A stretch of DNA of 64,000 nt, from NCBI GenBank assembly GCA_032358165.1, contig JAALGY010000032.1, positions 2,418,001-2,482,000 of the forward strand, in the 5' to 3' direction. Of the stretch, positions 11,536-24,087 are shown piece by piece. The DNA is from Diplosphaera chodatii (taxonomy: Eukaryota > Chlorophyta > Trebouxiophyceae > Prasiolales > Stichococcaceae). The position numbers were made by a program, and so were the translations under genes. The first letter of the stretch is position 1. Each line of letters begins with the position of its first letter. The notes below the pieces were generated by a model that saw only the letters and a list, made by a program, of their open reading frames with translations, had not been told where the DNA came from and ran no database searches.

Positions 11536-14500
11536 CTACTCTGGCTTGCGGGCGGTGAAGAGACCCCACCGCTGCTCGCCCCCTGCAACCCGCTCCAGCT
11601 TGGCCGCCCAGCCGCCGACAACCTCTGTGTAGTCCTGCTCACTGAACTCTGCGATGAAGCCGGCCTTGTCTGCCGTTGCTGTGGCCACCTCCCGCTTCAT
11701 GCTGGCCTCGAACTGTACAGTGGGCAATCAAGAGCTGAGCAGAGAAGACCGATGGTAGCAGCCTACTAAGACGCAGTTGACATAGACGGCGCAACAGGTG
11801 CAATACCAACGGGCGTGTGAGGTCCGGCGAGCACGGTTGAGGGTGCATCTGTCACCTGCCAGGTGCGGTCCTCTGCCACAACGTCGGTAAAGCCAGCATC
11901 CTTCAGCATCGTGCCATACTCCTCGACGCTGCACAGCGTCGTATGTTGGTTAGCACGGCATCGTGGGGGAAGTCTGGTCCAGTGTGAAAACTGCACACAG
12001 GCTACCACATACCTGTGCAGGTCATAGCCACGCTTCTTGATGTACTTCTCAAAGCCCTTGGAGACGGCGCCGGCTTTGCGGCAGTAGTCGCTGATCAGCA
12101 GCCGGCCACCTGGCCGCAGCATCTCCATGAACCTGCGGCTTGACGACGACATCTCAGGGGGCACAGTAATGCACATCGTGTGAACCGCTGCCATGGCAGA
12201 ACATGGTCCGGATGCATGGTGCAATGTTGACGGCGTTCATGCACCTCTTAAACAGCGCTGGCTTCTCAAAGATGTGCAGCAGCGTGTCCCGGGTGTAGAT
12301 GACATCGTACGACTCCGGCTGAAACTCTGCCGTCGTGCAGTCCGCAATCTCGAAGGACACCTGCATGGCGACAATCGACAGGGGTGTGCTGGCGAGACAG
12401 CCGCAGGCAGCAGGCAGCAGAGTAGCCATATGTGTCAAATGCACTGCCATGGCTACCTTGTACCAATCGGTTGGATGCGTGCGCACCTGTGTCTGGTTCT
12501 GCTGCTGTGCGCGCTCCAGAGCAATGAGCACCATGTTGACGGAGAGGTCGATGCCGTGCACATAGACGCTGTGCTGGCTCGCCATGTAGAAGTCGCTGCC
12601 CCCAATGCCGCACCCCACATCCAGCACACGCTCCCCGGGCTGCAGCCCCAGCTTCGCCACAAACTCCTGCACGCGCATCCATACGCTTTCAGTGGCTGGC
12701 TGTCACCCGCACGATGCTGCAGCTCTGGCCCCAGGTAAGACGGCTGTTGTCGCTCGTCGACCTGCGGGTCGCACATCAGGTGAGACGGAACCGCTCGTCA
12801 CAGCACCTTCGTGGTCTCGATGCCGCCCGTGGACACGAAGCCGCTGCCAAACATGCGCTCATAGCGGAGGATGCTGGCCGTGCTGTACTGCGTGGAGTCC
12901 AGGAATGAGCGGATGGTGCCTGGCCGCCTCCCCTCCGTCACCACCTGCAGCCCCCACCTGCCATTCAGCTTTCGTACACCATGGCAAATGCCGTCACTGA
13001 CAAAGGTTGCACATTCTGCTGTTTGCACGCTATGCAAATGTGACCACCAGTGACGTGCTCACCTTGACCCACTTCCAGCAGATCTGGTTCTGGTTCTTCT
13101 TCACCCGCACATATGTGTCTACGCATTTGCAGCTGACCAGTTCGTAGTGTGCAAAGCGACCGTCTGCCTCCTCGACCTATGGAGTCATAGAAGCAGGCGT
13201 GGCTGTTGAACATGTCCGCCATGCCACCTGTCTTCAATGCAGCCTAGATCATCCAGCGGATGACTGCAGGGACATGGACACACCTCTGCAGTGTCAAAGA
13301 TTGCAAAGTAGTTGCGAGGGTTGCGGTAGTGCGTGGGGTTGTTGCTGCGCTTGGCATCGCCGCTCTGCCGGAAGCACGACTCCCTGAAGAAGATTGTACC
13401 GCCCTCCTTGACCTGCGGGACCAGGTCAATGCTGATTCGTGAACACTTCATGTTCTGGAAGGTAAGAAGTTTGCAGCCCCAATGTGGTGTGAGCAAGCCA
13501 GGAAAGCTCACCCAGCGCAGGGAGTCAGCCGCGAGCTTGGCCACTTCCTCGTCATCCAGGTACATGAGCAGCCAATTGGAGAACACCACATCGAAGGTGC
13601 CCAGCGGCAGCTGCAGTGCAAACAAGGTCTCGTCTGTCCATGACATATTTGACGTGCACTCTATTTGCGCACCATGCTGCAGCATGAGATGTGCATTTGA
13701 TGCTTGACGCAGTGTTCACCGTCAGCTGTGTGGCGTCCGCCTGGCGCCACTCCACATTGGAGCAGTGCGCATGGTTCACACGGTTCTGAGCGATCAGGTT
13801 CTCCATGAAGTCGACGGCAAGCACGTGCGCCGCGTTGCGCGCCAGCTCGCCCGTGAAGCGGCCGATGCCTGCGCCCAGCTCCACGACGCGCTTGCCCGCC
13901 ACCGAGCCCAGCATGCGCAGCACCTGCAGAAGTGGAGCAACCCTCAGAGATGCTGCAACTGAAGGGCCATGGTCACGCCTGAAATGGTTCCTGTGGACTC
14001 TGGATGGTCTTACCTGTGACACAGGTTTGCTGCATGCATGCTGGCTTGCAGCTTGTTTGCCAGGTACGAAGCTGCACACTGTGCTGTCGCACTCATGATG
14101 CCATACGAGGCCCGCCACCAAACACCGTGCGCACGTGACCTGGCCGTCTCAAACGATGGCTGCAGCCATGAGCGTGCGTGTATGCAGCGCCCAGCAGCAT
14201 ACAAACGGGATGCACCGCCGACATGACTACTGATCTGGGATGCATGCACACCCCGCAACCCGTTGCCAAAGGCTTGAAACGGTCTCAACGTGGTCAGAAT
14301 TCTAACAGTTGCCGGTTCATGCCTTGCTGCGGGCGCTGCACCCCCGGTGCTGGCCATGTCGCTTATTTCTGCTGGTCGGACGGCTTCGCAGGAGCGCACC
14401 TCGGGCCGCTCCTGTTTGTCGATGACCTTGGCCTGGCTGTCCAGCATCATGGCTTCAACTGTTGCTGACACTGAGTGCTCCTTCCAGTAGTCGGCCTGCG

Positions 14501-14555
14501 CGGCGCGGTGGCTGGACGCCACGGGGCCATTGTGCACCAATGTTTGCTGGACCAT
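11536..14555 (-). CDS. PEAMT: Phosphoethanolamine N-methyltransferase (two SAM-methyltransferase domains)
   Basis: Makes phosphocholine by methylating phosphoethanolamine, the committed route to phosphatidylcholine in plants and algae; cytosolic. ATG 14555 starts [10 protein letters not shown]; exon 1 ends ...QERPE and joins [28 protein letters not shown] (about 13929), motif I of domain 1. Next are [18 protein letters not shown] (about 13590), [14 protein letters not shown] (about 13410), [27 protein letters not shown] (about 13160) and [19 protein letters not shown] (about 12840). Domain 2 follows: [23 protein letters not shown] (about 12670), [46 protein letters not shown], and the end [20 protein letters not shown] at 11536. 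Both SAM-binding glycine motifs are intact, as in the plant bipartite enzyme (NMT1/XIPOTL1 type). Plant homologues often carry regulatory upstream ORFs; I did not verify one here. Confidence 0.94.
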
Positions 14556-15240
14556 CGGACACCCTTTATTGATCAGCAGTCAACCCGCACGTCCAGCCTC
14601 GAGCCACCCAGCAGGAGCAAATATCTGACGAGACCGATGCGGTGTAGTTGAATGAGCAGGCGTGATGTTTGCCGGTCTCTTGGTCAAGTCCTGGCCATCG
14701 AACCAAGGTCGCAAGGTGCAAACCCTCCTGCCCGTGATTAGGTCATGACTAGTGACGACTATGCCTGCTAACCAGGCGTGGCTGAGTGCAGCAGAGCGCT
14801 CAGCCCCGCGATACATATCCAACTCGTAGCCCATTGCGTGTGTCGTTCAGATCGGATCATGCCTCATGCTGGTATTCCGACACTCGTGTGAACCTGCCGG
14901 CTCCTCCTTCTGAGTGAGTACCACAGTGCAGGCGTTAATGGTGCTGCTCGTGCAGCCGCTGCATCGCAATTGACCGACAGGTGTTTGGGAGAGTGTGACA
15001 GACTGCTTTGCGCCTGTCGCTGATCAGCAGCGCCTGCAGATTTTGGTTGGGTGGCACAAGGACGTGGCCCTTGTCCAGGTGTCCTGCGGGGCAGCCCAGC
15101 CAACAGCAGCGCTGGGCTTGCTGATGCTACTGCAGCTGTCCCGACTGCTGTCTCAATCTAGCAGCCACTCGTCTGTACAACTCCCTGCCTGGGTGTCGCT
15201 ACGGCAGTGCTGACCGCCGTGCAGCGCGCCGTGCCGCGCC
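14556..15240. promoter_or_regulatory. Divergent intergenic region, PEAMT / SKP1-like 21
   Basis: 685 bp between two divergent start codons, so both promoters must lie here. It contains short open frames on both strands without similarity. A GGTTCGA-like motif near 14700 was examined as a tRNA arm and rejected. Confidence 0.4.
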
Positions 15241-17543
15241 ATGCCGAGCGGCGACATTGCTCCGGCACCCGCGCCGGCCGCCGGGGTGGTGCTGGGCCGA
15301 GAGCAGCATCTGCAGGCCGCGCTGGAGGCGTCGCACGTGTGGGTGCAGGTCGCGGGCCTTGAGGACACGGAACTCGAGCACATTGAGCGGGAGGTGCGGC
15401 GCGCAGTTTGCATGCGTGTCGTGCAACGTAGCGCTTCTTGCGGTCGTTGCCGCATTGTCCTCGACAGGGTGGACACGTAATTCATTCTCATGCAGGTAGC
15501 GCTCCTGTCGCCATTCGTGCAGCGGGAGGTGCTGCGGAGTGGGCATGGCGTGTCAGAGGATGACCCCGTCGTGCTGCCCAAGCAGGTGTGTGCAGCGTCG
15601 CTCGTTTGCTGAGCATCTGGATGCCGGCCTGGCAGACAGGGAAGCACCGGACGATGTGAGGCGAACACCCAACCTGCAGGTGACCGCGGAAGTGCTGCAG
15701 CTGCTGCTGACGTACTGCCGCTACCACCGGGTGCCGGGCCACTCTGACAAGGAGCGCAAGGCGTTCGACGAGAAGTTCATCCGGCTGGACACCCGCCGCC
15801 TGTGCGAGCTCACCTCTGCGGCGGACAGGTGCGCCTGGACGACAGCTGCGACGCGCCACCCTCCTGCCTGTGCTGTGCATGCCGGCGTTGGATCCTCCAG
15901 GGGCGAAGACTGTTTTCGTTCAGCAGCTGCTGCAGACGCCTTGCCCCGTGCGCCGCAGCCTGGAGATGAAGCCGCTGGTGGACCTGACGTCGCGCGCCCT
16001 CGCCCGCATGATCGAGGGCAAGACGCCGGAGGAGATCCGCGCCACCTTCAAGCTGCCGGACGACCTGACGGAGGAGGAGAAGCTGGAGCCGCTGAAGTCG
16101 GGCCTCGCCGACGCCCGCATCAAGCTGCTCAACAAGCTCTACGCAAAGAAGCGCCAGAGCCTGGCAGTGAAGAAGGCAGCGATTGGCAAGCTGCCAGCGG
16201 CGCCGACCAGCATGCCAGCCGACGACCAGCGGTCACTGGATCAGCTGCTGAACTTCATTCAGGATGGTGCTGCGGGCAGCAAGGGTAAGGGAAAGAAGGG
16301 GAAGAAGAAGGGGCGAAGTAAGAAGGTCGGGGATGCACTGTCCAGCGGCGAGGGCAGCTTCCAGCGCGCTACAGGCTCCATCACAGCAGGCAGCAATGGC
16401 CATACTGGGACAGGCTCAGCAACAGCACAGCAAGCAGGCGAAGCAACATCAGCAACAATGCCGGTGCTGCCAGCAGACCGCACCGTGCCAGACGCAGACG
16501 CTGCACAGCCGGGCCATCTGAGTGGCATGGGCGACAGCGATGTGGCCAGTGCCCTGGCACGACGACTCCAGGCGGAGTGGCGGGTGCCGCGAGCTGAGAC
16601 GGTGTCGGTGCTGACGAGCCTGCGGGACTTTCGTGCGCGCATGCCCAACGGCGGCGCCTGCTCTGGCAGTGATGCAGAGACCAGCAACTCGGAGAGCGAG
16701 TACAGCGATGATGCATCTGACGTCGGCAGCGAGACAGACGACGAAACTGTGCAGGACGAGGAAGCTGTCGAGGGTTGGCCAAAACCCAGCACGGCAGCTC
16801 ACAGCAATATCCAACAGCCAGCCGCCACCAATGGCACCGTGCCATTGGCGGCATTGTCCCCAGATTGTAGGTCAGCTGCTGCCCTTGTGAAGCCAGCGCC
16901 TGCAGAGCCTGACACCAGCTTGCTGGCGCCCAGTGCAAGCAGCGCACCAGACCAGCCACCGCCCGCAGGGCATGCCAGCAGCGCCAAGGCAGCCCCTTTG
17001 CAGAGCCTGACGCGAGAAACGGCAAGCATGCCAGGCCCTTCAGCCGAGCTAAACTCGCTGGGCGATAGTGACTGCGGCCTTGGAAGCACGGCAGCGAGTG
17101 ATGGCACAAGTGTCAGCACAGCTGCCATCCATTTGGCTCATGCCGGCAGCAGCAAGCCGTCCTCCGCGGCGGGCATGCCCGACAGGGAGGACTTCCAGGC
17201 GCTGTCGTCTGTACTGAAGCAGGTGCTGCTCTGTTGCGCATGACGTAGCCCCCAGCAGCTGCAGTGCCACACTGTCGGCTGATCCTGCCAGTTGGTGGCT
17301 GCTGGCTTGTGACTCATGTTGCAATGCACAGCAGCATGGAAAGGCAATGCAGGACATAATGCACTGTTTGCCATGCTTCGTGTGCAGTTTCTGAGGGCGG
17401 TGGACGGGCTGGCCACGGAGCCTGGCGAGGTTCAGACGGCGCGCCTGCAGCTGGTGCGCGGTACGGACGGCACCCTGCGGGCGCGCACCCCCTCCGGCGC
17501 CAGCGTGGAGCTGTCCTGGCGCTTTGCCCAGTCCCATGTGTAG
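15241..17543 (+). CDS. SKP1-like protein 21 homologue with long C-terminal extension
   Basis: SKP1-type adaptor, in the family the link between cullin-1 and F-box proteins. ATG 15241 (MPSGDIAPA). Exon 1 has ASHVWVQVAGLEDTELEHIERE; exon 2 VALLSPFVQREVL ... VVLPKQ; exon 3 VTAEVLQLLLTYCRYHRVPGHSDKERKAFDEKF; then the SKP1 core LEMKPLVDLTSRALARMIEGKTPEEIRATFKLPDDLTEEEKLEPL and LLNKLYAKKRQ. The order and the lysine cluster after it (GKGKKGKKKGRSKK, about 16285-16326, a likely nuclear signal) match plant ASK20/21 rather than ordinary SKP1. Unlike those, about 300 further residues follow, Ser/Ala/Pro-rich with an acidic stretch near 16670-16775. A final exon from about 17389 (FLRAVDGLATEPGEVQTARLQL) ends at TAG 17541-17543. 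Convergent with the ABC gene, 183 bp away. Confidence 0.87.
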
Positions 17544-17726
17544 TGCAGCGTGTTCAGTGCAGAGTGCTGGACAACCTGCTGGCAGCTTGCCGTTCTCAGA
17601 GCCCATGGCTTGTCACTAGACCTCATAGTACAGATGCAGCATCGTGTCACATGTCAAATCAAATCAGGTTTGTGGTCTCGTGACTGCTGTGATGCGACAC
17701 AGAGCCGATTTTGAGCGGCTTTGAGT

Positions 17727-20700
17727 CTACTCATCCTCATGCTTAGCTACATTGGCTGCTGACTTCGAGCTGGAAGCCTCGGCTGAGCTCTGTAAGTCTG
17801 CAGTCGACGCCACACGCGAAGCAGCTCGTGAGTTGGCTGTAGAGCTGGCGCCATTACCGGTGGCGGCCTCCTGCTGTCGCGACCACATGTCGCAATACAG
17901 GCCCTGCTTCTCCAGCAGCTCTGCGTGGCTGCCCACCTCAATCACCTCGCCGTGCTGCACCATGCAACAGTGTGTCAGAACGGCGGAGGAAGAGCATGTG
18001 ACTTGGGGTTACCGCAGGACTCTCAATTGAGGCGTTGTGCATCCAATCTAGGCTTTGTGCATCAACAGCCCCATACCTGGAGCACGACAATCCGGTCTGC
18101 GTCCATGATGGTGCTGAGCCTGCACCACATGCAGCCTAGCATGAGCAACGAGATCACACCGGCCTGGCACGGATCAGATACATGGCACGTCAGCCTGTAC
18201 ACGCCTGTGAGCCACAATGATGGTCGTGCGGTCCTGCCGCAGGCTGGTGAGCGCATCCTGCAGGTGATCGTGCTGAGATTGGAGCAGAAGGTGGATGCTG
18301 ACTCAGCATGAAAGCAGATGCAGAACTGTAGTCTGCATATGCTGCAAGGTCTGGTGCCTCCAGTCAGAGCCGCCATATGCGAAGCGAGAGCCGCACCTGG
18401 ATTCTGCGCTCTGTCAGGCTGTCGAGACTGGACGTTGCCTCGTCTGCATGGAGTATGTTGCCCATGGCATCTGTAAGGACTATGACTTCATGCATACGGC
18501 ACACAAAACAAGACAAGCCACTCATGTAAGGAACGACCGCATTGCTGCCATGGGCTCACCGAGCAGGAGCACAGCAGGGTCCTTCAGGATGGTGCGTGCA
18601 AATGCGACCCGCTGCTTCTCGCCACCGCTCAGCCGGAGGCCCCGCTCACCCACCACCGTGGCGTAGCCCTGTGCAGAGCATATGTGAACATGTGCGGGTC
18701 CCTGACACACTGTTTGCAAGGCACCAGCAGAGAAAGCCAGGATGACATGCAAACAACACATGACTGCACAGATCCAGCTGTCTGTTTGCCTGCGGAAAGC
18801 GGCTGACGATGGCTTCATGGATTGACGCAGCCTCTGCTGCCTTGTAGACCTCCTCATCTGTTGCTGATGGTCGACCATATCTGCGCATACGTGCCAGAGA
18901 CGCATGTGAGGCACGGTGGACAAGGTACCTTTCCAACGGCCGCAACTTTCATAAGGCTGCGTTGTGTGCACCTGATATTGTACAGGATCGTATCGTTGAA
19001 AAGCACTGTGTCCTGCGGCACCACACCCATTGCTGCCCGCAGCGACATCTGCATTTGAACGGAAGAACTCCCTTGTCCCAGCTGCTAGTTACCAATCGGT
19101 GCAGATCTCAGCCAGACAGTTGCATTGGCACTATCAAGACCTCCACCAGTGTACCTGCGTGACCTTGCTGATGTCCTGTCCGTTGATGGTGACCCTGCCG
19201 CCAGTCGCATCATAAAACCTGCAAGCCGGGCAGCGGCACTGCGTGGTTGTCCTGATGGCAGCCGTCATGTGACTTCTAGGTGCATATGCCAGTATCTGAG
19301 GCACAGCACCCGACCTGTGGGCACTGCAGCAGATGCGCAGCGCATTGTAGTACACCACATCTCACCTGAACAGGAGGCGCAGGCAGGTGGACTTGCCACT
19401 GCCGGTGGCGCCCACCAGAGCAAGTGTCTGCCCGCCTGCTGCTGCCATGCTCACGCCCCTCAGCACGGGTGTGCCCGGATGGTACTCTGCAGGTATGCAC
19501 GATCACACCACATGAGGATGAAATGTGACATAGGGTTCAAGTAGTGCTGCAGCTGAAGGTTTTGGGGCCAAGCGGCTGTTGTGTTGGACAAAAGACATCG
19601 CCCAATGGGAGCTTCACCAAAGCTGCAGTTCTCAAAGGCGATCTCAGGCGCCCCGCTGTGCACGAGCTCCTTGGCATCGGGCGCATCCTGGCAGCAAGAC
19701 GTTCCAGGGTTCGCCAGGGAGCAGAGGGTGCCAATGACACTGCGTGTTGCTGGTGTCCCCAGTGCATCGGTTCTCCCTCGCGCAGAACAGGATCAAGCGA
19801 ACCTGCAGCTTTGGGTTGGTCGCGAGCAAGTCGAACATGTTTTCCATGTCGATCATGTACTGCTGGATCACTCTGTAATAAGATCCTGCAATGGCACAGG
19901 TCTACAAGTCAAGCCCAATTTGCCTGCTGGCATTTCTGACGCGGCAGACTGTACACTGTGCATCAGAACCAGCAGCGCAAAGGAGTGCTTCACTGCCGTG
20001 AACGCTTTACCAAAGTAGTTGAGCGGCTGATACAGCTGCTGTATGAGTGTCACGAACAGCACAGCATCGCCCACTGTGAGGCTGCCGCTTGCAACTCCCT
20101 GGAGGTGTGGCAGATGATCAGCGGTCATGCTTCAACTGTAGCAGCACACATCCTCCAGCTTCCATCAAACATACTCCACTACTACAATGCATCAGCGATT
20201 GCTTGCCTTGGCGCACACAGTGAGGCCGGCAGCAAGCCCGCTGAAGATGATCATGGATTGCACCACGTTCAAGACATTCAGCGACGCTAGCAGCTTGTAC
20301 TCGACCGTCTGCAACAGGTAAGTACGGCACTTGTCTGGCATCATAGACTGGGCAGGCAGGAGCTCTACATGAAGCAAACACAGATAGGTGCTTACGTAGT
20401 TAGGAGACAAAACTGCCAGCTATTAAACTGCCACTGGTAACATGTCAAGACCTGATAGTCGGAGATGGCGGTCGCATAGTTGGTACGCTCCAGATCCTGG
20501 TTGCAGAAGTATGCGACGGTCTCATAGTTCAGCAGAGCTGCAGCGCACGGGACGCAAAAGTCAATATGGATACCGTACGTTGATCAACGTCAGACAGCTT
20601 CATCCACAGATCGCACACAGACACAGTGCTACAAGCACACCACACCGTCAGTCGCCCTTGCGCCCTTTGCGTTGTCAAGCTTGTTCAAGTCCCTGCGCAG

Positions 20701-23371
20701 AAAGACGACAGGTATATGGTTGCCTGGAGATGCATGGCAGTCGGCTTTGCCAGTATGAGCAGATGCAGCACCATATGCTCACCTCCTAAACTGCCCACGC
20801 CACTCTGTCAAGTATATGGTCAGTGGGATGTATGACGCAAGCGTCACGAATACAATCACAGCAATCCACGGTTCCTGCAATGCAGCAGTCACTGCATGCT
20901 GGTAGTCACCGCCAAGCTGTTTCGCATTGCAATTCAACAGTATACAGCTTGACAAAGAAAAAGTGCTGCAGGACACTGTGCGAAAGCTGTTTGCTCACCA
21001 AGGAATATGCGATGTAGCAGCAGGATAGCACAATGTCGATGATCTGAAGTGTTTCAAATTGCACAATCAGCTGGTCCACCAACTGACAGTGCAACAGAAT
21101 GTGAAATAGGGTGCATCACACAAAGGCGGGTCTTGCAAGCACTACCAATGCAGTGTTACAGCACCTGTGGCCCGATGGCAAACACAACTGTGCTCAGGAT
21201 GTTCTGTATGGCGCCTGTGCCGCGGTCAAGTACCCGCATCACCTGCACACCGCTCAGCAGCATATTGGTCACTTTGCACTGACTTGAAGCACCAGAATCT
21301 GTCTGCCAGGAGCATTGCACAATATCGTGGCAGCAGGGCTGGCAGGTGATTGTCTGATTTGCATCTGTCCTCTTGAAATCGTTTTGTCTGATGTGACCCA
21401 TACCTCGCCTGTCTTCCTTTTCAGGTGAAAATCAAGGTCCAATGCAAGAATATGGCTAAACAAGTCAAGACTGATCCGCCTGCACAGGACAGGCATAATA
21501 CAGTCACAGCATGTCGTGCATAGTTTGTAGACGGGTGCAGTGTCAAGGCTAAGCACAAGGTCACCTGTAGGCATTCTGCGTGATGGGAATCCTGCAAACC
21601 ATACAATACATCAGCTTGATGTGTCGACCATATGTCACTCAGGTTACCACATGATGTAACACCTTTGAGCGAAATGTCATCTTACCACAGGTACTGCCGC
21701 AGATTGCTCAGGATCCCCACGGCACCACCACCAGTGCCTCCCTGCGCAGGGCGGCCATGATTCTCACACTCACGCACTCACTCACACTCAGCAAGTGCAA
21801 GCGAGCCCAGGGACACAACAGAGCGTGACATGTAGTCTCCAGCTGCTCACCATCAAGCAGCACACACCTGGAAGAAGTATGCTATGATGTACAGGAGGAC
21901 ATAGGGGTAGAAAGCCTGCATGAAAGTGTACTGCTCCGGTTTGTCTCCGGGGCGCGGATGGGTGCCATTGGTGATGTCCGCCAGCACGTCCACCACCTGC
22001 GGAGCACATTGCCCATGTTACGGCACGGTAGAGGTACTTGCCTGACAGGCGACTGCTGATGCACCAAGGGCGGGCGCCTCTGTGGCCCATGCACCTTCTT
22101 GTACAGGATGGGCACGGCCAGGTTGAGGAGGCGGACGCAGATGATGATGACCATGCACCCGATGCCCCGTGCCTTCACGGATCCAGCAACAAGCTCAAAC
22201 AAGCAACACACGCCTTCTTGGGATACAACAATATGCACATGACATGGCTGTTGCACGTGCAGCACGCGGCAACGCATGGGCTGCTGGCGTGAGCATCACC
22301 TGCAGCACCCAGTCATCGGGCCACACAAAGACCAGCGCCGAGCCAAACAGGCTCGTCCACGAGCGGCTCTGCTTGGGCGCTGGCGCCTCTACATCGGGAC
22401 CCGGCTGCCCATTCTCATTCAGGCCGGCCAACAGCGCCTGCTTCAGTGCATCCTCCTCTTCGGGGGCTGGTGGGGGACTGCAGAGGTGGCCTCCAGCCGG
22501 TCAGTTAGCTCAAGAGACCAGTACTGGAACGCATGCACACCGACGAGCTTATCTGCTGCAATCGAAGGGGAAAAGCCCCATCACAGCCCCACCTTAGGAA
22601 GTCCACCACTGAAGCCGCCGCCGCCAGTGCCAGCTGTACACCCGACAGGATGGCGTGCGTCTTGGCGCCTGGGAGAGATGGCGCCGGTCCTGCTGCTCTG
22701 CCAGCGCGCAGCGCCCTGACTGCGATGTACAGGCTGCCAGCGTACACCGCCGCCGTGATCAACGTTTGCAGCCGCCACCGCAGCACCAGCCCATGCTTCC
22801 AGCTCAGCCAGGCCGTCACCTACGGTTGATCGGCGTGACGCCTCTCTGACGGCACGGCTGCAGCAGCGGCTAGGCACCTCAAACAGGGTGTACCGCATGA
22901 CGCCACCGCACCAGTGCAACCACCCAGGTGGACACCAGGGCAGCGTCATACACTGCCGCGAACGGAGGACCGTGATGCGCCACGATGTCGTAGACAAAGG
23001 CGACCAGGTGGGACACGGCCAAAGCCGTGTAAAGAATAGGTGCGATGCGCCGCGTCGTATGTCCTGCAGACCAGGCATGTGCTGTAAGTGTACCACGTCA
23101 TTGCCGACCCATGTAGACGCGCAAGCATCAGCATATTCCCTGGCCGGGGTGTGACGCCATGCAGGTGGTGCGTACCGGTGAACCGCTGCTCATGCTGCCC
23201 AAAGCGGACGCGCTCCAGGAGCCGCAGACGCCGCACTTGCCACACCGCCTGGAACACGGCGAGCGCCAGCACGATGGCCGCGGCTGTTGGCTCGTAGAAG
23301 CACGCATTGATTGTCGCGCTTCTGTAGGCAGGGCCAGAACACCCTCCGCAGAATTGCATGATGTGAAACAC
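17727..23371 (-). CDS. ABC half transporter, HMT1 / ABCB6 type
   Basis: Full-length half transporter with an N-terminal extra membrane domain, the layout of heavy-metal-tolerance HMT1 and ABCB6 proteins (vacuolar or mitochondrial export of phytochelatins, metals or porphyrins). The N-terminal exon (from 23371 or the in-frame ATG 23359) has [18 protein letters not shown] and a hydrophobic helix; [19 protein letters not shown] follows (about 23025). Core membrane helices spread over exons about 22300-19850. The nucleotide-binding domain has EIAFENCSF, Walker [10 protein letters not shown] (about 19410), [17 protein letters not shown]-loop [17 protein letters not shown] (about 19020), [11 protein letters not shown], signature [16 protein letters not shown] (about 18600) and Walker [13 protein letters not shown], whose Asp codon is split by an intron. 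The end is a Ser/Ala-rich tail at 17727. Substrate cannot be told from sequence. Confidence 0.87.
21763..21791. repeat. CTCA/CACT microsatellite-like run in an ABC-transporter intron
   Basis: Short imperfect tandem of CTCAC/CACTCA units in non-coding sequence; no function suggested. Confidence 0.4.
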
Positions 23372-24087
23372 GACTTCTGTTACAAGGCCTGCTGTTGGTC
23401 GAACACTGACATGTGGTGCGTCACATAAGAGCTCAAGTCTTCAGGTTAGGCTCGCCAGTGAGTCGCAATCAAATGGCAAGAGCTAACACTGAGCTGACAC
23501 AGGCGCACTTTGCTGATGACACATGCCCCATTTGGCCCCTCCAACGTTGAGATTTATCAGCGGTGAGCTGCCAGCCAAACGACACAATTTATGCCAGGGG
23601 ACGAGCGTTCTCTCGACATCTGTCCTTGCTGATCGGATGATCAAATTAGAATCTGACCTCCACTGTGTATCGGTCAGAGTGTGCTGACGATGTCGAAACA
23701 GACTACAGGGACTGCTGCCGAAACATATTCCTGTATACAACACAGGCAGATTGAGTGGCAAATCGTTGGAGCATGCACAAGCGTGTTAATGGTCGAGTTT
23801 GGCGCTTCACTGCCTTCGGCCACAACCCCTAAAGGCTTCGAAGATGCCGAGCACCAACTCCGGCGCCGAAGTCCGTCCGTCCAGCAGCGCGTCTGCAGCA
23901 TGCTTCAGGGTTCCAAATGAGGGCGCGCCAGTGTGCTTGCGAGCTGCAAATGATCATCAACGCACAGCACACCAAGAAAGTGCAACCTGCATTGTCATTG
24001 AGGCAGCGTGCCTGCAGCTGCAGCCCCAAAATGCTGCTCTGCCCAGCTCCGGATTGTACCTTCTCTGCAGCGGCACATCCTCCATCG
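23372..24087. other. Intergenic region between the candidate ASXH gene and the ABC gene
   Basis: Both flanking genes are on the minus strand, so this should carry the ABC promoter and the 3' UTR of the upstream gene. Open frames here lack conserved content. No repeats or clear motifs were seen. Confidence 0.35.

Noticed and set aside
14685..14710. tRNA-like T-arm (GGTTCGA on the minus strand)
   Set aside because: The loop is 8 nt rather than 7, and no acceptor or anticodon stem of the right spacing could be found.
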